Positions 46,813-56,974 are shown, numbered from the stretch's first letter. The stretch is DNA of 64,000 nucleotides from Pseudoxanthomonas wuyuanensis (GCF_900215535.1 NZ_OCND01000003.1:339457-403456), one strand, 5' to 3'. The notes: generated by a model not told the origin, from the sequence alone. Numbers and translations: made by a program.

Positions 46813-49800
46813 ATGATGTGCATGAAAGAACAAGCTCGGCTTCTGCGCGAATCAAAGCTGTTTGATGGTCGCTGGTATCTGCGGAGCTATGCAGATGTGG
46901 GCGTACTCGGGATCGACCCTGCGGAACACTACGTGCGCTTTGGTGCAGCGACATTGAGGAATCCAAGCCCGAACTTCGATACCGCGCATTACATGGAGCG
47001 CAACCCGGACGTCGCCGCGACCGGGATGAATCCTCTAGTCCACTATTTACTTCATGGCGCTGTCGAGAGGCGTTCGGTGCGTCCGGTGACTGCCGATAGT
47101 CCATTGGTGACGGATGAGTACGACGACGCGGGGCGTTGGTTGTTCGACATAGAGCCTCTGCTACAGGGCGCGAAGCTGGAGGGTACGGCGGTCGTGGTCG
47201 CTCGTCGCAAGATTCTGCGGGAGCCACCGCCCCCGGGAGCGTTGGTCGTTGCCTGGGTGATCAACCAACACGACAAGATGACTCATCAGTATAGGGTCAG
47301 GAACTACGCCGAGGCGCTTTCAGCACTGAACGTGCACCCGTTGATCCTGTCCGAGAGGGATTTGGCCGAGGGTGATTTTGGGGGGATCGACATTGTTGTT
47401 CTATGTCGGATCGCCGCGAACCCGGCAATGTTGCGAACCGTGGATGAGTTCCGCAGTGGTGGTGGCAAGGTTATCTTCGACATCGACGACATGGTCTTCG
47501 ACCCAGATCGCATTGATTTCATCCGCCATGTCGCAGCAAAGTCGGAGCCCGATAAGGACATCTTCCGCAAAATCATGTCACGTCTGCGCGACACCATGTG
47601 GCGGTCCGATCTGGTCACCACCAGCACCTTTGCGCTCAAGCTGGAAGTCGAGCGGATGGGGATGCGGGCACTGGTGCTTCCCAACAACATCAGTCTGCGC
47701 CATGAAGCGGAGGCGCAGGACTTGATGGCGCGGTCTCGTGATGAAGGCGCCCGCATTCGGATTGGCTACTTTAGTGGCACCAAGAGCCATGAACACGATT
47801 TTGCAGAGTGCTCTGAAGCGTTAGTCTCTATCATGCAAGAACAACCGAATGTGGAACTGCTCGTAGTGGGATGGTTAGAAGCAGCTGAGCGTTTTCGAAC
47901 ATTCGGCGACAGATTCATCCAGATGCCTCTGTTGTCTCATCACGAGATGATGAAGGCTCTTTCGACAGTCGACATCAATCTGGCCCCGCTAGAACTACGC
48001 AATCCGTTTACCCACTGCAAGAGCGAGCTCAAGATCTTCGAAGCGGCTCTGTATGGAATCCCGACGATCGCATCGCCCACCGCCAGCTATTCGGCAGTCA
48101 TCACTCATCAGCGTGATGGATTGCTCGCCGAAACGCGCGTCCAATGGGTGAAATTGCTCCGCCAACTTATCTCCGAGCCCAAGCGCCGCGTTGAGATTGG
48201 CCAGCGAGCCAAGAAAAATATCGCAAATCGCTTCCTGGTCAGTACCACTGTCCATGAAGCCAATGCGATACTGCGCTCTGTCAAGAACGAACGAGCCCGC
48301 CCGCTCCCTCCACGGTCCATTCCGCCTATGGACCGTACTACCCCTGCCATCTCGGTTGTGTCGATCCTCTACCGCAAGAGCGAGGAAGTGGTCTATTTCC
48401 TTGAGACCATGAGGCGGCAGTCCTTCGACCTGCCTTATGAAATTGTGTTAGTCAACGACAGAAGCCCTGATGAATCGGTGGCTGTCGTCGAGGAGTTCGT
48501 GCGCAAGAGGAGTAGCTTGCCGGATGCTAATCCAAACATGCAGGTGCGCATCATTACCAATGACGCCAATCTGGGGAATTGCGCAAGCCGGAACCGGGGT
48601 GTCAGCGAATCCACGGGTGACATCATCGTCGTAGTTGACGCTGACTGCCTGTTCAACCGGGATTTTCTCGCGCTCCACTATCGTGCGCACCAGCGTGGAA
48701 AATGCGACGCGGTTGTCGGGCCAAAGGGCATAGAAACGAACCATAGACCGCCAATGTCCGTACTTGCCCTGCATGAAGCGGATTCGTCGCTGGCTGTGCA
48801 GGAAGCTCGTCCTCAGGATGGCACGAATCAGGACAGTTTCGTCAACAGCGTGACTCGGAATTTTTCCGTGCGCCGGAGCTTTGCCGAAGCCTCTCTACCG
48901 GAAGGATTGTTCGACGAACAGTTCACCTACAGCGCAAGCCCGGACTCAGGCTTTGGGTGGGAAGACGTCGAAATGGGCTGCCGCCTCTACAAGGCGCATG
49001 CCAGAATCAAGTTTCTGGCTGACACAGCCTCCATCCACATTTCTCATCCTCCCACCGTCGAAAACCGGGACAAGCCGTACCGGTCGTTGAAGAACTTCCG
49101 CAGGCTCCACGAGAAGCATCCGCTGCTTCGGTTGGAATCGCGTCAATGGACACGCTCTACCTACGAAGCGATTGTCAAATGGTGCAAGTCCGCGGGTGGG
49201 GATCTGAAGTCGAATGCCGATTTCCACTTTATGGAGGAACATTTGGCGGACACGAAGCGTGATCTGGTCGTGTTCACCCGGCCGGCGAAGCCGCTGCGGA
49301 TCCTTACTTTCCGCTGGCATTGTCCCCATCAGTATGAGCTGTACCGCCTAGGGCATCAGTTCACGCTGGCGACAGGCATGGGCACAGGCCTCTGCGAACG
49401 ATGGGAATGGGCGCATCGCCCGATGCCAACTAATGCCCGAATGGTGCCGTATGCGAGGATCAATCCTCACGACTACGACTTAGCTATCCTTCATTTCGAC
49501 GAGAATCTACTTCACCCCGAGATATGCCATGGGAAAGTACCGTTGGACTGGGGCGCCACCTTCCTTAAGGCTATGAAAGAGTGGGATCTGCCTAAGGTTG
49601 CAATATGCCATGGCACGCCGCAGTTCCACGGTCAGTATGATCCGGAGTACGATCAGTCTGACCTCGGTGAGGTCATCGAGGAGAATCGGCTGGAGCTCGT
49701 GGAGCTACTGAAGGACGTAGAGGTTGTCTGCAATTCGCATCAGTCGATGCGAGAGTGGAAGTTCATCAAGAGTAGGACGATCTGGCATGGATTTTCTCCG

Positions 49801-50337
49801 CACGAGTTTCCACCGGGCATGAAGGGCGCCGGTGTATATGCAATGGCTATTCGGGGTTTAGCAAATCGCCCGCATTACAATGGTTATCAAGTCATGCGAC
49901 GAGTAATGGAAGCCCTTGGCAGAGACATCCGGGTCTCGAATCTGGCTGTTGGCGATCCTTCCGTTCAGTACACACCGCGGACGTATGAGTGGGCCAAGGT
50001 GAAGTATGAGAACTATGTCCGCTCGATCGGTGCTAAAGGCATTTATCTGAATACAACCGTGCGGTCTCCCATGCCGCGGACTCGTGGTGAGGCCATGATG
50101 GCGGGCGTTCCCACGGTCAGCCTGCGCAATCACGATGTTGATATGTTCATAGAGAACGGGGTCAACGGTTTTTTTACCGATACCCCGGAGGAACTGGCAG
50201 ATCAGGTACGCTATTTATTCACGCATCAGGAAGTACGTGAACGCATGGGGAAAGCCTCGAGGCTTACTGCTATGAATGTGTTCAACCAGGACAGGTATCT
50301 GGCGGCATGGACACAATTGATCCGTGACATCATGTGA
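46813..50337 (+). CDS. Giant glycosyltransferase with GT4-, GT2- and GT4-like domains
   Basis: A 1174-residue protein for O-antigen assembly. Residues 14-92 are the WYLRSYADVGVLGIDPAEHY module shared with the previous gene product. Residues 140-500 look like a GT-B (GT4-like) transferase (KSELKIFEAALYGIPTIAS). Residues 510-745 form a GT2 domain (VVSILYRKSEEVVYF, IVLVNDRSPDES, IVVVDADCLFN as the DxD). Residues 825-1174 resemble a second GT-B module (MPRTRGEAMMAGVPTVSLR). Start codons cluster at 46813, 46816 and 46822; I use 46813, which follows GGGGGAA. Three catalytic centres in one chain could build an oligosaccharide repeat. Confidence 0.82.
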   Translation: MMCMKEQARLLRESKLFDGRWYLRSYADVGVLGIDPAEHYVRFGAATLRNPSPNFDTAHYMERNPDVAATGMNPLVHYLLHGAVERRSVRPVTADSPLVTDEYDDAGRWLFDIEPLLQGAKLEGTAVVVARRKILREPPPPGALVVAWVINQHDKMTHQYRVRNYAEALSALNVHPLILSERDLAEGDFGGIDIVVLCRIAANPAMLRTVDEFRSGGGKVIFDIDDMVFDPDRIDFIRHVAAKSEPDKDIFRKIMSRLRDTMWRSDLVTTSTFALKLEVERMGMRALVLPNNISLRHEAEAQDLMARSRDEGARIRIGYFSGTKSHEHDFAECSEALVSIMQEQPNVELLVVGWLEAAERFRTFGDRFIQMPLLSHHEMMKALSTVDINLAPLELRNPFTHCKSELKIFEAALYGIPTIASPTASYSAVITHQRDGLLAETRVQWVKLLRQLISEPKRRVEIGQRAKKNIANRFLVSTTVHEANAILRSVKNERARPLPPRSIPPMDRTTPAISVVSILYRKSEEVVYFLETMRRQSFDLPYEIVLVNDRSPDESVAVVEEFVRKRSSLPDANPNMQVRIITNDANLGNCASRNRGVSESTGDIIVVVDADCLFNRDFLALHYRAHQRGKCDAVVGPKGIETNHRPPMSVLALHEADSSLAVQEARPQDGTNQDSFVNSVTRNFSVRRSFAEASLPEGLFDEQFTYSASPDSGFGWEDVEMGCRLYKAHARIKFLADTASIHISHPPTVENRDKPYRSLKNFRRLHEKHPLLRLESRQWTRSTYEAIVKWCKSAGGDLKSNADFHFMEEHLADTKRDLVVFTRPAKPLRILTFRWHCPHQYELYRLGHQFTLATGMGTGLCERWEWAHRPMPTNARMVPYARINPHDYDLAILHFDENLLHPEICHGKVPLDWGATFLKAMKEWDLPKVAICHGTPQFHGQYDPEYDQSDLGEVIEENRLELVELLKDVEVVCNSHQSMREWKFIKSRTIWHGFSPHEFPPGMKGAGVYAMAIRGLANRPHYNGYQVMRRVMEALGRDIRVSNLAVGDPSVQYTPRTYEWAKVKYENYVRSIGAKGIYLNTTVRSPMPRTRGEAMMAGVPTVSLRNHDVDMFIENGVNGFFTDTPEELADQVRYLFTHQEVRERMGKASRLTAMNVFNQDRYLAAWTQLIRDIM

Positions 50338-51584
50338 CAGAATCAGGTACAACCTTGGAGATTGGGATGGAGGGTCGGGAGCGGATGATCACGGAAGTGA
50401 CAAGCCTCAACTCTGGCGCCTGGACGTGCGTGGGCGTAAGCGTGCGTAGCCTGATCGATGGATACTCTGGAGCCCCCTTGCTGGTAGAAGAGCAGAAGGT
50501 GCCAGGACGTCATTGGCTGAACACAAAACTTTCCATGTCCTTCCGCAAGGACGAGCGGCTGGAGATATTTTTCGCGTTACGACAAATGGACTCCGCACGA
50601 ATTAGGATCAGGCTGGATCTAGCGGGGACGACTCGGAATGGGCTGATAGACATGGCGACCGCGGAGGTACTGTCGAGCGAGTTCACCGCGTTTGAAGTCC
50701 AGCGCGCACGCGACGGAGCTATATGGGTCACTGCGACCATCGGCGTGCCAACTGACATCGCTTACCTGAATGTCGGGCTGATGCTGGAGTCGGCGCACGG
50801 TGAGTATGAATATCTTGGCGGCGGGACAGCGTTCGTCATCGAGGCACTGGAGATCAGAAATACTGGTGTCATGTATTCGGATCCATCCGTGCACTCAAGG
50901 CACGAGCCTTTCGGACGCGCGGCGCATCACCTCTGCAAAGGTAAGGGGCTCGAAGTCGGCGCGTTGCATCGACCCTTTGACCTAGATGCACACGTCACCT
51001 ATCTGGACTATGAAAAGACCGCAAGTCTAAGGAAGGACTACAAGGCCGACCCGCGTGTCGGTGACATCCGGCAGGTGCAGGTGGTCTGGAAGGAGAACAA
51101 CTACCCGTTCTTCGACGATGATGCGTTCGATTTCGTCATCAATAGCCATGTATTGGAGCATGTCTGCAACCCGGGCCGCGCAATCGAGGAGTGGCTCAGG
51201 ATCATCGGTCCTGGTGGAGTACTTTACATGGTGGTCCCAGACAAGAACTATACATTCGATAAGCCTCGAGAGATTACTCCGCTTGAACATCTCATGGAAG
51301 AGTTCCACGCAAAAACTCAACTGATCGCGCGCGCGCACTATGAGGATTATGTGCGAAATCGTGAGGGTGGAAAGACAGGAAAGGACGCGGAAGCGGCGAT
51401 TGAAGCTGCTTTCAAACGGCAAAGCAGCATACACGTACACACTTTCACCAAGGACAGCCTTCGAGAATTCCTCGAAACGCTGATGCGTCACCTTAATTTC
51501 AAGATCGAGCACTTCGAGGCGGAAAATATGCATATACACGTCGCTCTGCGCAAGCTTTCTGACCAGTCCCTTTCAACCCACTGA
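50334..51584 (+). CDS. Class I methyltransferase with N-terminal beta domain
   Basis: A 416-residue protein starting at GTG 50334, overlapping the previous gene by GTGA. Residues 1-180 form a beta-rich, carbohydrate-binding-like domain (LEIFFALRQMDSARIRIRLD). Residues 200-330 are a methyltransferase type 11 fold (KGLEVGALHRPFDL as the SAM loop; FDFVINSHVLEHVCNPGRAIEEW and GGVLYMVVPD). It probably methylates a sugar of the O polysaccharide or its carrier; the exact acceptor is unknown. Confidence 0.8.
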   Translation: MTESGTTLEIGMEGRERMITEVTSLNSGAWTCVGVSVRSLIDGYSGAPLLVEEQKVPGRHWLNTKLSMSFRKDERLEIFFALRQMDSARIRIRLDLAGTTRNGLIDMATAEVLSSEFTAFEVQRARDGAIWVTATIGVPTDIAYLNVGLMLESAHGEYEYLGGGTAFVIEALEIRNTGVMYSDPSVHSRHEPFGRAAHHLCKGKGLEVGALHRPFDLDAHVTYLDYEKTASLRKDYKADPRVGDIRQVQVVWKENNYPFFDDDAFDFVINSHVLEHVCNPGRAIEEWLRIIGPGGVLYMVVPDKNYTFDKPREITPLEHLMEEFHAKTQLIARAHYEDYVRNREGGKTGKDAEAAIEAAFKRQSSIHVHTFTKDSLREFLETLMRHLNFKIEHFEAENMHIHVALRKLSDQSLSTH

Positions 51585-51599
51585 CTATTCCATCCCACT

Positions 51600-52208
51600 A
51601 TGAAACGCATTGTTGCTATTTCCGCAGTACTCACAGCTTCTTTCCTTGTGTCCTGTAACAAGGTCGATAGCCCTTCGCCGACTTCGGCGCAGCAACCCGC
51701 AGCAGGCATGGCCGGGCCTGAGACGAGCCCAGTCGGTACGCGAACCGAACAAGCGCCAAAGGCGCCAGTTGGCAGCAAACTTGTGCAAGCTCCCGTTGGT
51801 GAGGGGGCGGCAACTGCATTTCGCTTGACTAATGGTCAGACGCTGCGCGGAAACTATGTGTCTGATCGGGATGCCACCCTCCTAGGTTTTGGCGTGCGCA
51901 TCGGTAATTCCCGTGGAAGTTCGGACGGTAGTCTAGAGCTAAGCATATGCGAGGCAGATGCCTGCCAGAAGGCGAGCATCCCCCTAAAGGGCACGATAGA
52001 CAATGGCTATGCGATCTTTACGTTGCCTACGCCTCTAGAGGTTAAGAACGGTCGTACTTATACCTATTCCCTGAAGCGCAGTATGGACGCCACGAATTCA
52101 CTCGCCATCTGGCTGCATCCTGCTCCGGCGAACGCGTCCACGGTTGTGGACGCTGGCGGCAAAGATACGGGTCGCGTGGCGAAGCTGGGCCTGTATTTCA
52201 AGGAGTAG
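51600..52208 (+). CDS. Lipoprotein in the O-antigen locus
   Basis: A 202-residue lipoprotein with lipobox LVSC (Cys19), a Pro/Ala/Thr-rich linker to about residue 65, then a beta-sandwich-like domain. The domain pattern (LLGFGVRIGNSRGSSDGSLE, DNGYAIFTLPTPLEV, GRTYTYSLKR) resembles the small beta domain often fused to glycosyltransferases and other glycan enzymes. Here it stands alone, tethered to a membrane. It starts 15 bases after the methyltransferase. A role in O-antigen handling is inferred from position only. Confidence 0.72.
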   Translation: MKRIVAISAVLTASFLVSCNKVDSPSPTSAQQPAAGMAGPETSPVGTRTEQAPKAPVGSKLVQAPVGEGAATAFRLTNGQTLRGNYVSDRDATLLGFGVRIGNSRGSSDGSLELSICEADACQKASIPLKGTIDNGYAIFTLPTPLEVKNGRTYTYSLKRSMDATNSLAIWLHPAPANASTVVDAGGKDTGRVAKLGLYFKE

Positions 52209-52283
52209 ACAGGCTAGCACGCCTAGGTGTGGTACTCCCATGCGCCCATGCTCTGTTCGTGAACCCATCAGCAGTATCTCGAA

Positions 52284-55076
52284 ATGAATGACGACAGCAG
52301 CCTCGGGCATCGCCAGCGAATCGATCCGGTGGGGCGGGTTTCCGACGGGTGGTACTGGTTCCGGTGGCCTGCCTCGCTGGCCGACGTGGGAGACGGGGCC
52401 GTGGTCTATCACCGCGCCGGATCCAGCGAACCTGCCTCGCTGCCATTGTTGCGGAGGGCGGGGAAAGCAACCTCATTTGTCCTGCCTCTCGCTCCAGCTG
52501 ATGAGGTGTGGCTGGAAGAAGGCGCAGGGGAACCCCTTGTGGTCCCTCTGCCGCCTTTGCCGCTCCGAGTCGGGCGGCCGAAGGCCGTCGCGTTGATTCT
52601 CATTTTGCTCGCTCGCGAGGAAGGTTGGGACTTACTAAGCACGGCAAGAAATTTGGCAGGCATTCTGATGTCGCTACCTGCCCGCGGAGCTAGACGTACG
52701 ATGGATGCGCTACTGGGACGTCTGCTCATCGCCATGCAGATGCGGGATGAGCGGAATCCAGTGGCGCATGTGAGGACCTCGCTGGCTGCGGGCGTCCGCC
52801 GTGTCCTTCTCAAGCCACTCCATCAGTTGCAGGTGCTCGCTGGCGCAGCCGGTATACGTTGGGTCAGCGCTGGCGATGACCCGCAGATGCTGCTCGATCT
52901 GACGTCGGTGGACATCGTGCTGCCAGCAGGCTGGTACCGCTTTCGTTGTCGCTTGCAAGTCCTCGCGGGGCATCTGGTGTCGCCCTGTCTGTATGCCGAC
53001 CAGGGCAGTGGTTTCAAGCCCAACTTGCTTGTTCGAATTCCTGCGCCGGACGCGACGGGCCGCATTGATATGCTGTTCGTGCTACCGCGAAACACGGTGG
53101 GTGTGCGCATCGACCCAAGCAGCCGTAGCGTCGAATACTCGGTTTCCGACTTCAAGCTCATAAGAGAGCCTCGATGGCGAGCGCTGCTTTTCATGCTCCT
53201 GCGACGCGAGGAGTCAGGTTGCATTGACTGGAATGCCTCGACGCGCCTTGCCCGGAACTTCCTCCGCACGCTGATTTTCGGTGGCCTGTCGGCCGCAGCC
53301 GACCATCTCATGTCGCAGCAGCCCTATGCGCAGCAGCCATCCGGCTTCGACTACACGGACTGGGTGCGCCGCTTCGACACCCTGGACGAGTCGAGCCGCA
53401 ACTTGTGCGCGCGCGTCTCTGTGCTATCCGAGCGCCCGCTCATCAGCGTGCTGGTCCCGGTGTATAACACCCCTGAACGTTGGCTAAGACGCTGTCTGGA
53501 TAGCGTCCTCAAGCAGGCGTATCCACATTGGGAGCTATGTATCGCGGATGATGCTTCTCCCGCGCCTCATGTCCAACATGTACTGCGGGAGTACGCGGAT
53601 CGTGATGAGCGGATCCGGATAGTTAGGCGCGAAGAGAATGGACATATATCCGCAGCTTCGAACTCTGCTCTCGCGCTAGCCAATGGTGAGTACGTCGCCT
53701 TGCTGGACCATGATGACGAACTGAGGCCTCATGCCCTGCTGGAAATTGCAGAGGCCATCAATCAGCAACCGACGCTCGAGGTGATCTACTCTGACGAAGA
53801 TAAGATCGACGAGAAGGGACGCAGGTTTCAACCCTACTTTAAGCCGGACTGGAACCCGCAGTTGCTTCTGTCTCAGAACTATCTTTGTCATCTTACTGTC
53901 ATCAGGACCGAGCGTGTGCGGTGCGTGGGTGGGTTTCGCGCCGGCTTCGAGGGAAGTCAAGATCACGACCTCTTCCTGCGCTGCTGCGGAGGACTGTCGG
54001 AGGAACGAATCAGGCACATTCCCAAAGTGCTATACCACTGGCGTGCCATAGAAGGTTCGACTGCGCTCGAGCGCGACGCAAAGGATTACGCATCCCTGGC
54101 GGGCGCGCGCGCTGTGCGCGAGCATGTTTCGAGCATCGAAGGAGTCCGCGTGGAGGAACTCCCGCACGGACATTATCGCGTCAGATGGCCTTTGCCCTCA
54201 CCGGTGCCGAAGGTCAGTATTATCATTCCCACGCGGGACAAAGTAGATTTGCTGCGAAAGTGCATCGAGAGCCTGTTTGAACGCACCAAGTATGCAGATT
54301 TTGAGTGCATCGTTGTCAACAACCAGTCCAGTGAGCCCTTGGCCCTGCGGTACCTACACGATATAGCGGGCCGTGCCGCCATCCGAGTACTTGACTACGA
54401 CGCGCCCTTTAACTATTCGAAAATAAACAACTTGGCAGCGGAGCACGCACAAGGCTCGGTTCTCTGCCTGATGAACAACGATATCGAGATCATCACAGAA
54501 GACTGGTTGGAAGAAATGGTCTCTCACGCCGTTCGTCCTGATACAGGCGCCGTCGGTGCGATGCTCTACTATCCGGATGGAACCATCCAGCACGCGGGCG
54601 TCATTCTTGGCGTTGGCGGTGTGGCGAATCATGCCTATCTCGACCGGCCCGCAGGATATCCGGGGCATGGCGCGCGTGCGCTCGTTACACAGAATCTGTC
54701 AGCGGTGACAGGCGCCTGCATGGTAGTGCGGCGTTCGGTCTATTTTAAAGTCGGAGGATTGGAGGAACGCCTGAGTGTCGCGTTCAATGACATCGATTTC
54801 TGCCTGCGGCTTCTGGAAGCGGGATATCGCAATGTATGGACGCCGCATGCGCAACTCATCCATCACGAATCTGCAACGCGTGGTTCCGACGACTCGAAGG
54901 AAAAACGCCAGCGATTCGTCGCCGAAGTCGACTTCATGCATGCAAGATGGGATGGCCTACTACAATCTGATCCAGCATACAATCCGAACCTCGCTCTTGA
55001 TGATTGCAGCGCGGCTCTTTCCTATCCGCCCAGGCATAGTGCATTCCACGTCGTACCTCCCGCACGCGCGACGTGA
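52284..55076 (+). CDS. Tandem GT2 glycosyltransferase
   Basis: A 930-residue protein with two GT-A (GT2) domains. The first is at about residues 388-610 (LISVLVPVYNTPERWLRRCL, CIADDASP, ALLDHDDELRP). The second is at about residues 640-900 (VSIIIPTRDKVDLLRKCIES, CLMNNDIEI, ACMVVRRSVY). The N-terminal 350 residues include two beta-rich segments and a hydrophobic stretch (AVALILILLA) but no clear known domain. It closes the O-antigen gene set. The GRVSDGWYWFRWP start suggests a beta-sandwich adaptor. Linkage and sugars cannot be read from sequence. Confidence 0.85.
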   Translation: MNDDSSLGHRQRIDPVGRVSDGWYWFRWPASLADVGDGAVVYHRAGSSEPASLPLLRRAGKATSFVLPLAPADEVWLEEGAGEPLVVPLPPLPLRVGRPKAVALILILLAREEGWDLLSTARNLAGILMSLPARGARRTMDALLGRLLIAMQMRDERNPVAHVRTSLAAGVRRVLLKPLHQLQVLAGAAGIRWVSAGDDPQMLLDLTSVDIVLPAGWYRFRCRLQVLAGHLVSPCLYADQGSGFKPNLLVRIPAPDATGRIDMLFVLPRNTVGVRIDPSSRSVEYSVSDFKLIREPRWRALLFMLLRREESGCIDWNASTRLARNFLRTLIFGGLSAAADHLMSQQPYAQQPSGFDYTDWVRRFDTLDESSRNLCARVSVLSERPLISVLVPVYNTPERWLRRCLDSVLKQAYPHWELCIADDASPAPHVQHVLREYADRDERIRIVRREENGHISAASNSALALANGEYVALLDHDDELRPHALLEIAEAINQQPTLEVIYSDEDKIDEKGRRFQPYFKPDWNPQLLLSQNYLCHLTVIRTERVRCVGGFRAGFEGSQDHDLFLRCCGGLSEERIRHIPKVLYHWRAIEGSTALERDAKDYASLAGARAVREHVSSIEGVRVEELPHGHYRVRWPLPSPVPKVSIIIPTRDKVDLLRKCIESLFERTKYADFECIVVNNQSSEPLALRYLHDIAGRAAIRVLDYDAPFNYSKINNLAAEHAQGSVLCLMNNDIEIITEDWLEEMVSHAVRPDTGAVGAMLYYPDGTIQHAGVILGVGGVANHAYLDRPAGYPGHGARALVTQNLSAVTGACMVVRRSVYFKVGGLEERLSVAFNDIDFCLRLLEAGYRNVWTPHAQLIHHESATRGSDDSKEKRQRFVAEVDFMHARWDGLLQSDPAYNPNLALDDCSAALSYPPRHSAFHVVPPARAT

Positions 55077-55118
55077 TGGCGGCGGGTAAGAGGTAAGAGT
55101 GCCCCTCCTTTTGAAGGA

Positions 55119-56057
55119 CTAAAGCGCCGCTTCCAACTCAGGCAGCAACTTGAACAAATCCCCCACCAGCCCGATGTCGGCCACCTCGAAAATCGGAGCC
55201 TCGGCGTCCTTGTTGATGGCCACGATGGTGCCGGCGTCCTTGATGCCGGTCAGGTGCTGGATGGCGCCGGAGATGCCCACGGCTACGTAAAGTTCCGGGG
55301 CGATGATCTTGCCGGTCTGGCCAACCTGCATTTCGTTGGGGCAGTAGCCGGCATCGACCGCGGCGCGCGAGGCGCCGACGGCGGCGCCCAGCTTGTCAGC
55401 CAGGGCGTAGATGATGGCGAAGTTCTCCAGCGAACCCACGCCGCGGCCGCCGGAGACCACGCGCTTGGCGCTCTGCAGGTCGGGACGGTCGGATTTCCCG
55501 GCGGCCAGACCGACAAAACGGGTGTGGCCGGGTAGCGTGGCTTCGACAGAAACGGCTTCCACCGGGGCATTGCCACCCTTGTCGGCTTCGGGCCAGGAGG
55601 CGGTGCGCACGGTGGCAACCACGGTCTGATCGGCCGGGGCCTCGACAGTGATGATGGCGTTGCCAGCATAGATGGGGCGCTTGAAGGTGTACGGGCCTTC
55701 CATCGTCATCAGATCCGAGACCTGATTTACTCCGAGCAGGGCAGCAACGCAGGGCATCAGGTCCTTGCCGAAGGTCGTGGACGGGCCGAATACATGGCTG
55801 TAGCCGGCGGCCAGTTTGGCGACCTGCGGGGCGAGCACCTGCGCGAGCGCATGGTCATTGGCGGCATTGGCCACGGTCAGCACCTTGGTCACGCCTGCGA
55901 TCTGGGACGCTTCGGCAGCAACGGCGGCGGGGTCGGCGGCCAGCACCGCGACATCGATGGATTCCGGCGACAACGCCTGCGCGGCGCTGACGGTCTTAGC
56001 GGTGGCGGCGTTGAGCTTGCCGTCCAGGTGTTCGGCGATGACAAGAACTTTGGACAT
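55119..56057 (-). CDS. etfA: Electron transfer flavoprotein subunit alpha
   Basis: A 312-residue FAD-binding subunit carrying electrons from acyl-CoA and other dehydrogenases to ETF-ubiquinone oxidoreductase. The C-terminal FAD signature is present: [17 protein letters not shown], with [32 protein letters not shown] given as its continuation in two parts (about residues 200-265). The start is ATG 56057 ([19 protein letters not shown]). It lies 95 bases after etfB, the gap holding a small palindrome. etfA is the usual right border of the Xanthomonas O-antigen locus. Confidence 0.95.
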   Translation of the reverse strand: MSKVLVIAEHLDGKLNAATAKTVSAAQALSPESIDVAVLAADPAAVAAEASQIAGVTKVLTVANAANDHALAQVLAPQVAKLAAGYSHVFGPSTTFGKDLMPCVAALLGVNQVSDLMTMEGPYTFKRPIYAGNAIITVEAPADQTVVATVRTASWPEADKGGNAPVEAVSVEATLPGHTRFVGLAAGKSDRPDLQSAKRVVSGGRGVGSLENFAIIYALADKLGAAVGASRAAVDAGYCPNEMQVGQTGKIIAPELYVAVGISGAIQHLTGIKDAGTIVAINKDAEAPIFEVADIGLVGDLFKLLPELEAAL

Positions 56058-56109
56058 GAAGGAATCTCCGGAAAGGTGGGCAGGTCGCGGCAGCTTGGCT
56101 TCGCGCCCT

Positions 56110-56142
56110 CGCCCCAACCCTCTCCCGCCAGCGGAAGAGGGG
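56110..56142. repeat. Small palindromic element between etfB and etfA
   Basis: CCCTCTCCCGCCAGCGGAAGAGGGGG forms a near-perfect hairpin (CCCTCT...AGAGGG around CCGCCAGCGG). It matches a style of intergenic repeat common in these genomes. Confidence 0.55.
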
Positions 56143-56152
56143 GCTAAAAGCG

Positions 56153-56899
56153 TTACAGCAGGCCTTTGGCCTTCAGGGCGGCAACCAGTTCAGCCGCATC
56201 CTTGACCATCACGCCCTTGCTGCGCTTCGGCGGCGGGGCGTACTGGGTGGTTTTCAGCGTATCGGCGGCGTCCACGCCCAGTTCGGCCAGTTGCAGCGTT
56301 TCCATCGGTTTGCTCTTGGCCTTCATGATGTCCGGCAGCTTGATGAAGCGCGGCTCGTTCAGGCGCAGATCGGTGGTGACGACGGCCGGCAGGTCTACCT
56401 CCAGCGTTTCCAGGCCGGCGTCGACCTCGCGGGTGACGGTGGCTTTGCCATCGGCAATTTCGAGCTTGGAAGCGAAGGTGGCCTGCGGCCGGCCCCAGAT
56501 CGTGGCCAGCATCTGCCCGGTCTGGTTGGCGTCGTCATCGATCGCCTGCTTGCCCAGGATTACCAGGTCCGGCTGCTCTTTTTCGACCAGCTTGAGCAAC
56601 GTACGGGCGGCGGTCAGCGGTTGGATGGCCTGATCGGTGACCACATGGATGGCCCGGTTGGCACCCATGGCCAGTCCGTTGCGCAAGTGGGCCTGGGCGT
56701 CGGCGGGGGCAATCGTGGCGACCACGACTTCGGTGGCGATGCCCTTGTCGCGTAGTCGCAGGGCTTCTTCCAGTGCGATTTCATCGAAGGGGTTGGCCGA
56801 CAGTTTGACGCCGTCGGTGACCACGCCGGACCCGTCCGGCTTGACCTGGATGCGGACGTTGTAGTCCACCACGCGCTTGTAGGCGACGAGAATCTTCAT
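56153..56899 (-). CDS. etfB: Electron transfer flavoprotein subunit beta
   Basis: A 248-residue AMP-binding subunit of ETF. MKILVAYKRVVDYNVRI, NPFDEIALEEALRLRD, the signature VILGKQAIDDDANQTGQML and VTTDLRLNEPRFIKLPDIMKA (parts) place it firmly. It is upstream of etfA in the standard etfBA order. Confidence 0.95.
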   Translation of the reverse strand: MKILVAYKRVVDYNVRIQVKPDGSGVVTDGVKLSANPFDEIALEEALRLRDKGIATEVVVATIAPADAQAHLRNGLAMGANRAIHVVTDQAIQPLTAARTLLKLVEKEQPDLVILGKQAIDDDANQTGQMLATIWGRPQATFASKLEIADGKATVTREVDAGLETLEVDLPAVVTTDLRLNEPRFIKLPDIMKAKSKPMETLQLAELGVDAADTLKTTQYAPPPKRSKGVMVKDAAELVAALKAKGLL

Positions 56900-56974
56900 C
56901 CTGTGGGAATTCCTTGAGCTACGAAAAGACCCGGCCGCGTTGGCTGGCCGAGGGCAGAAGCCCGATTTTACCGG

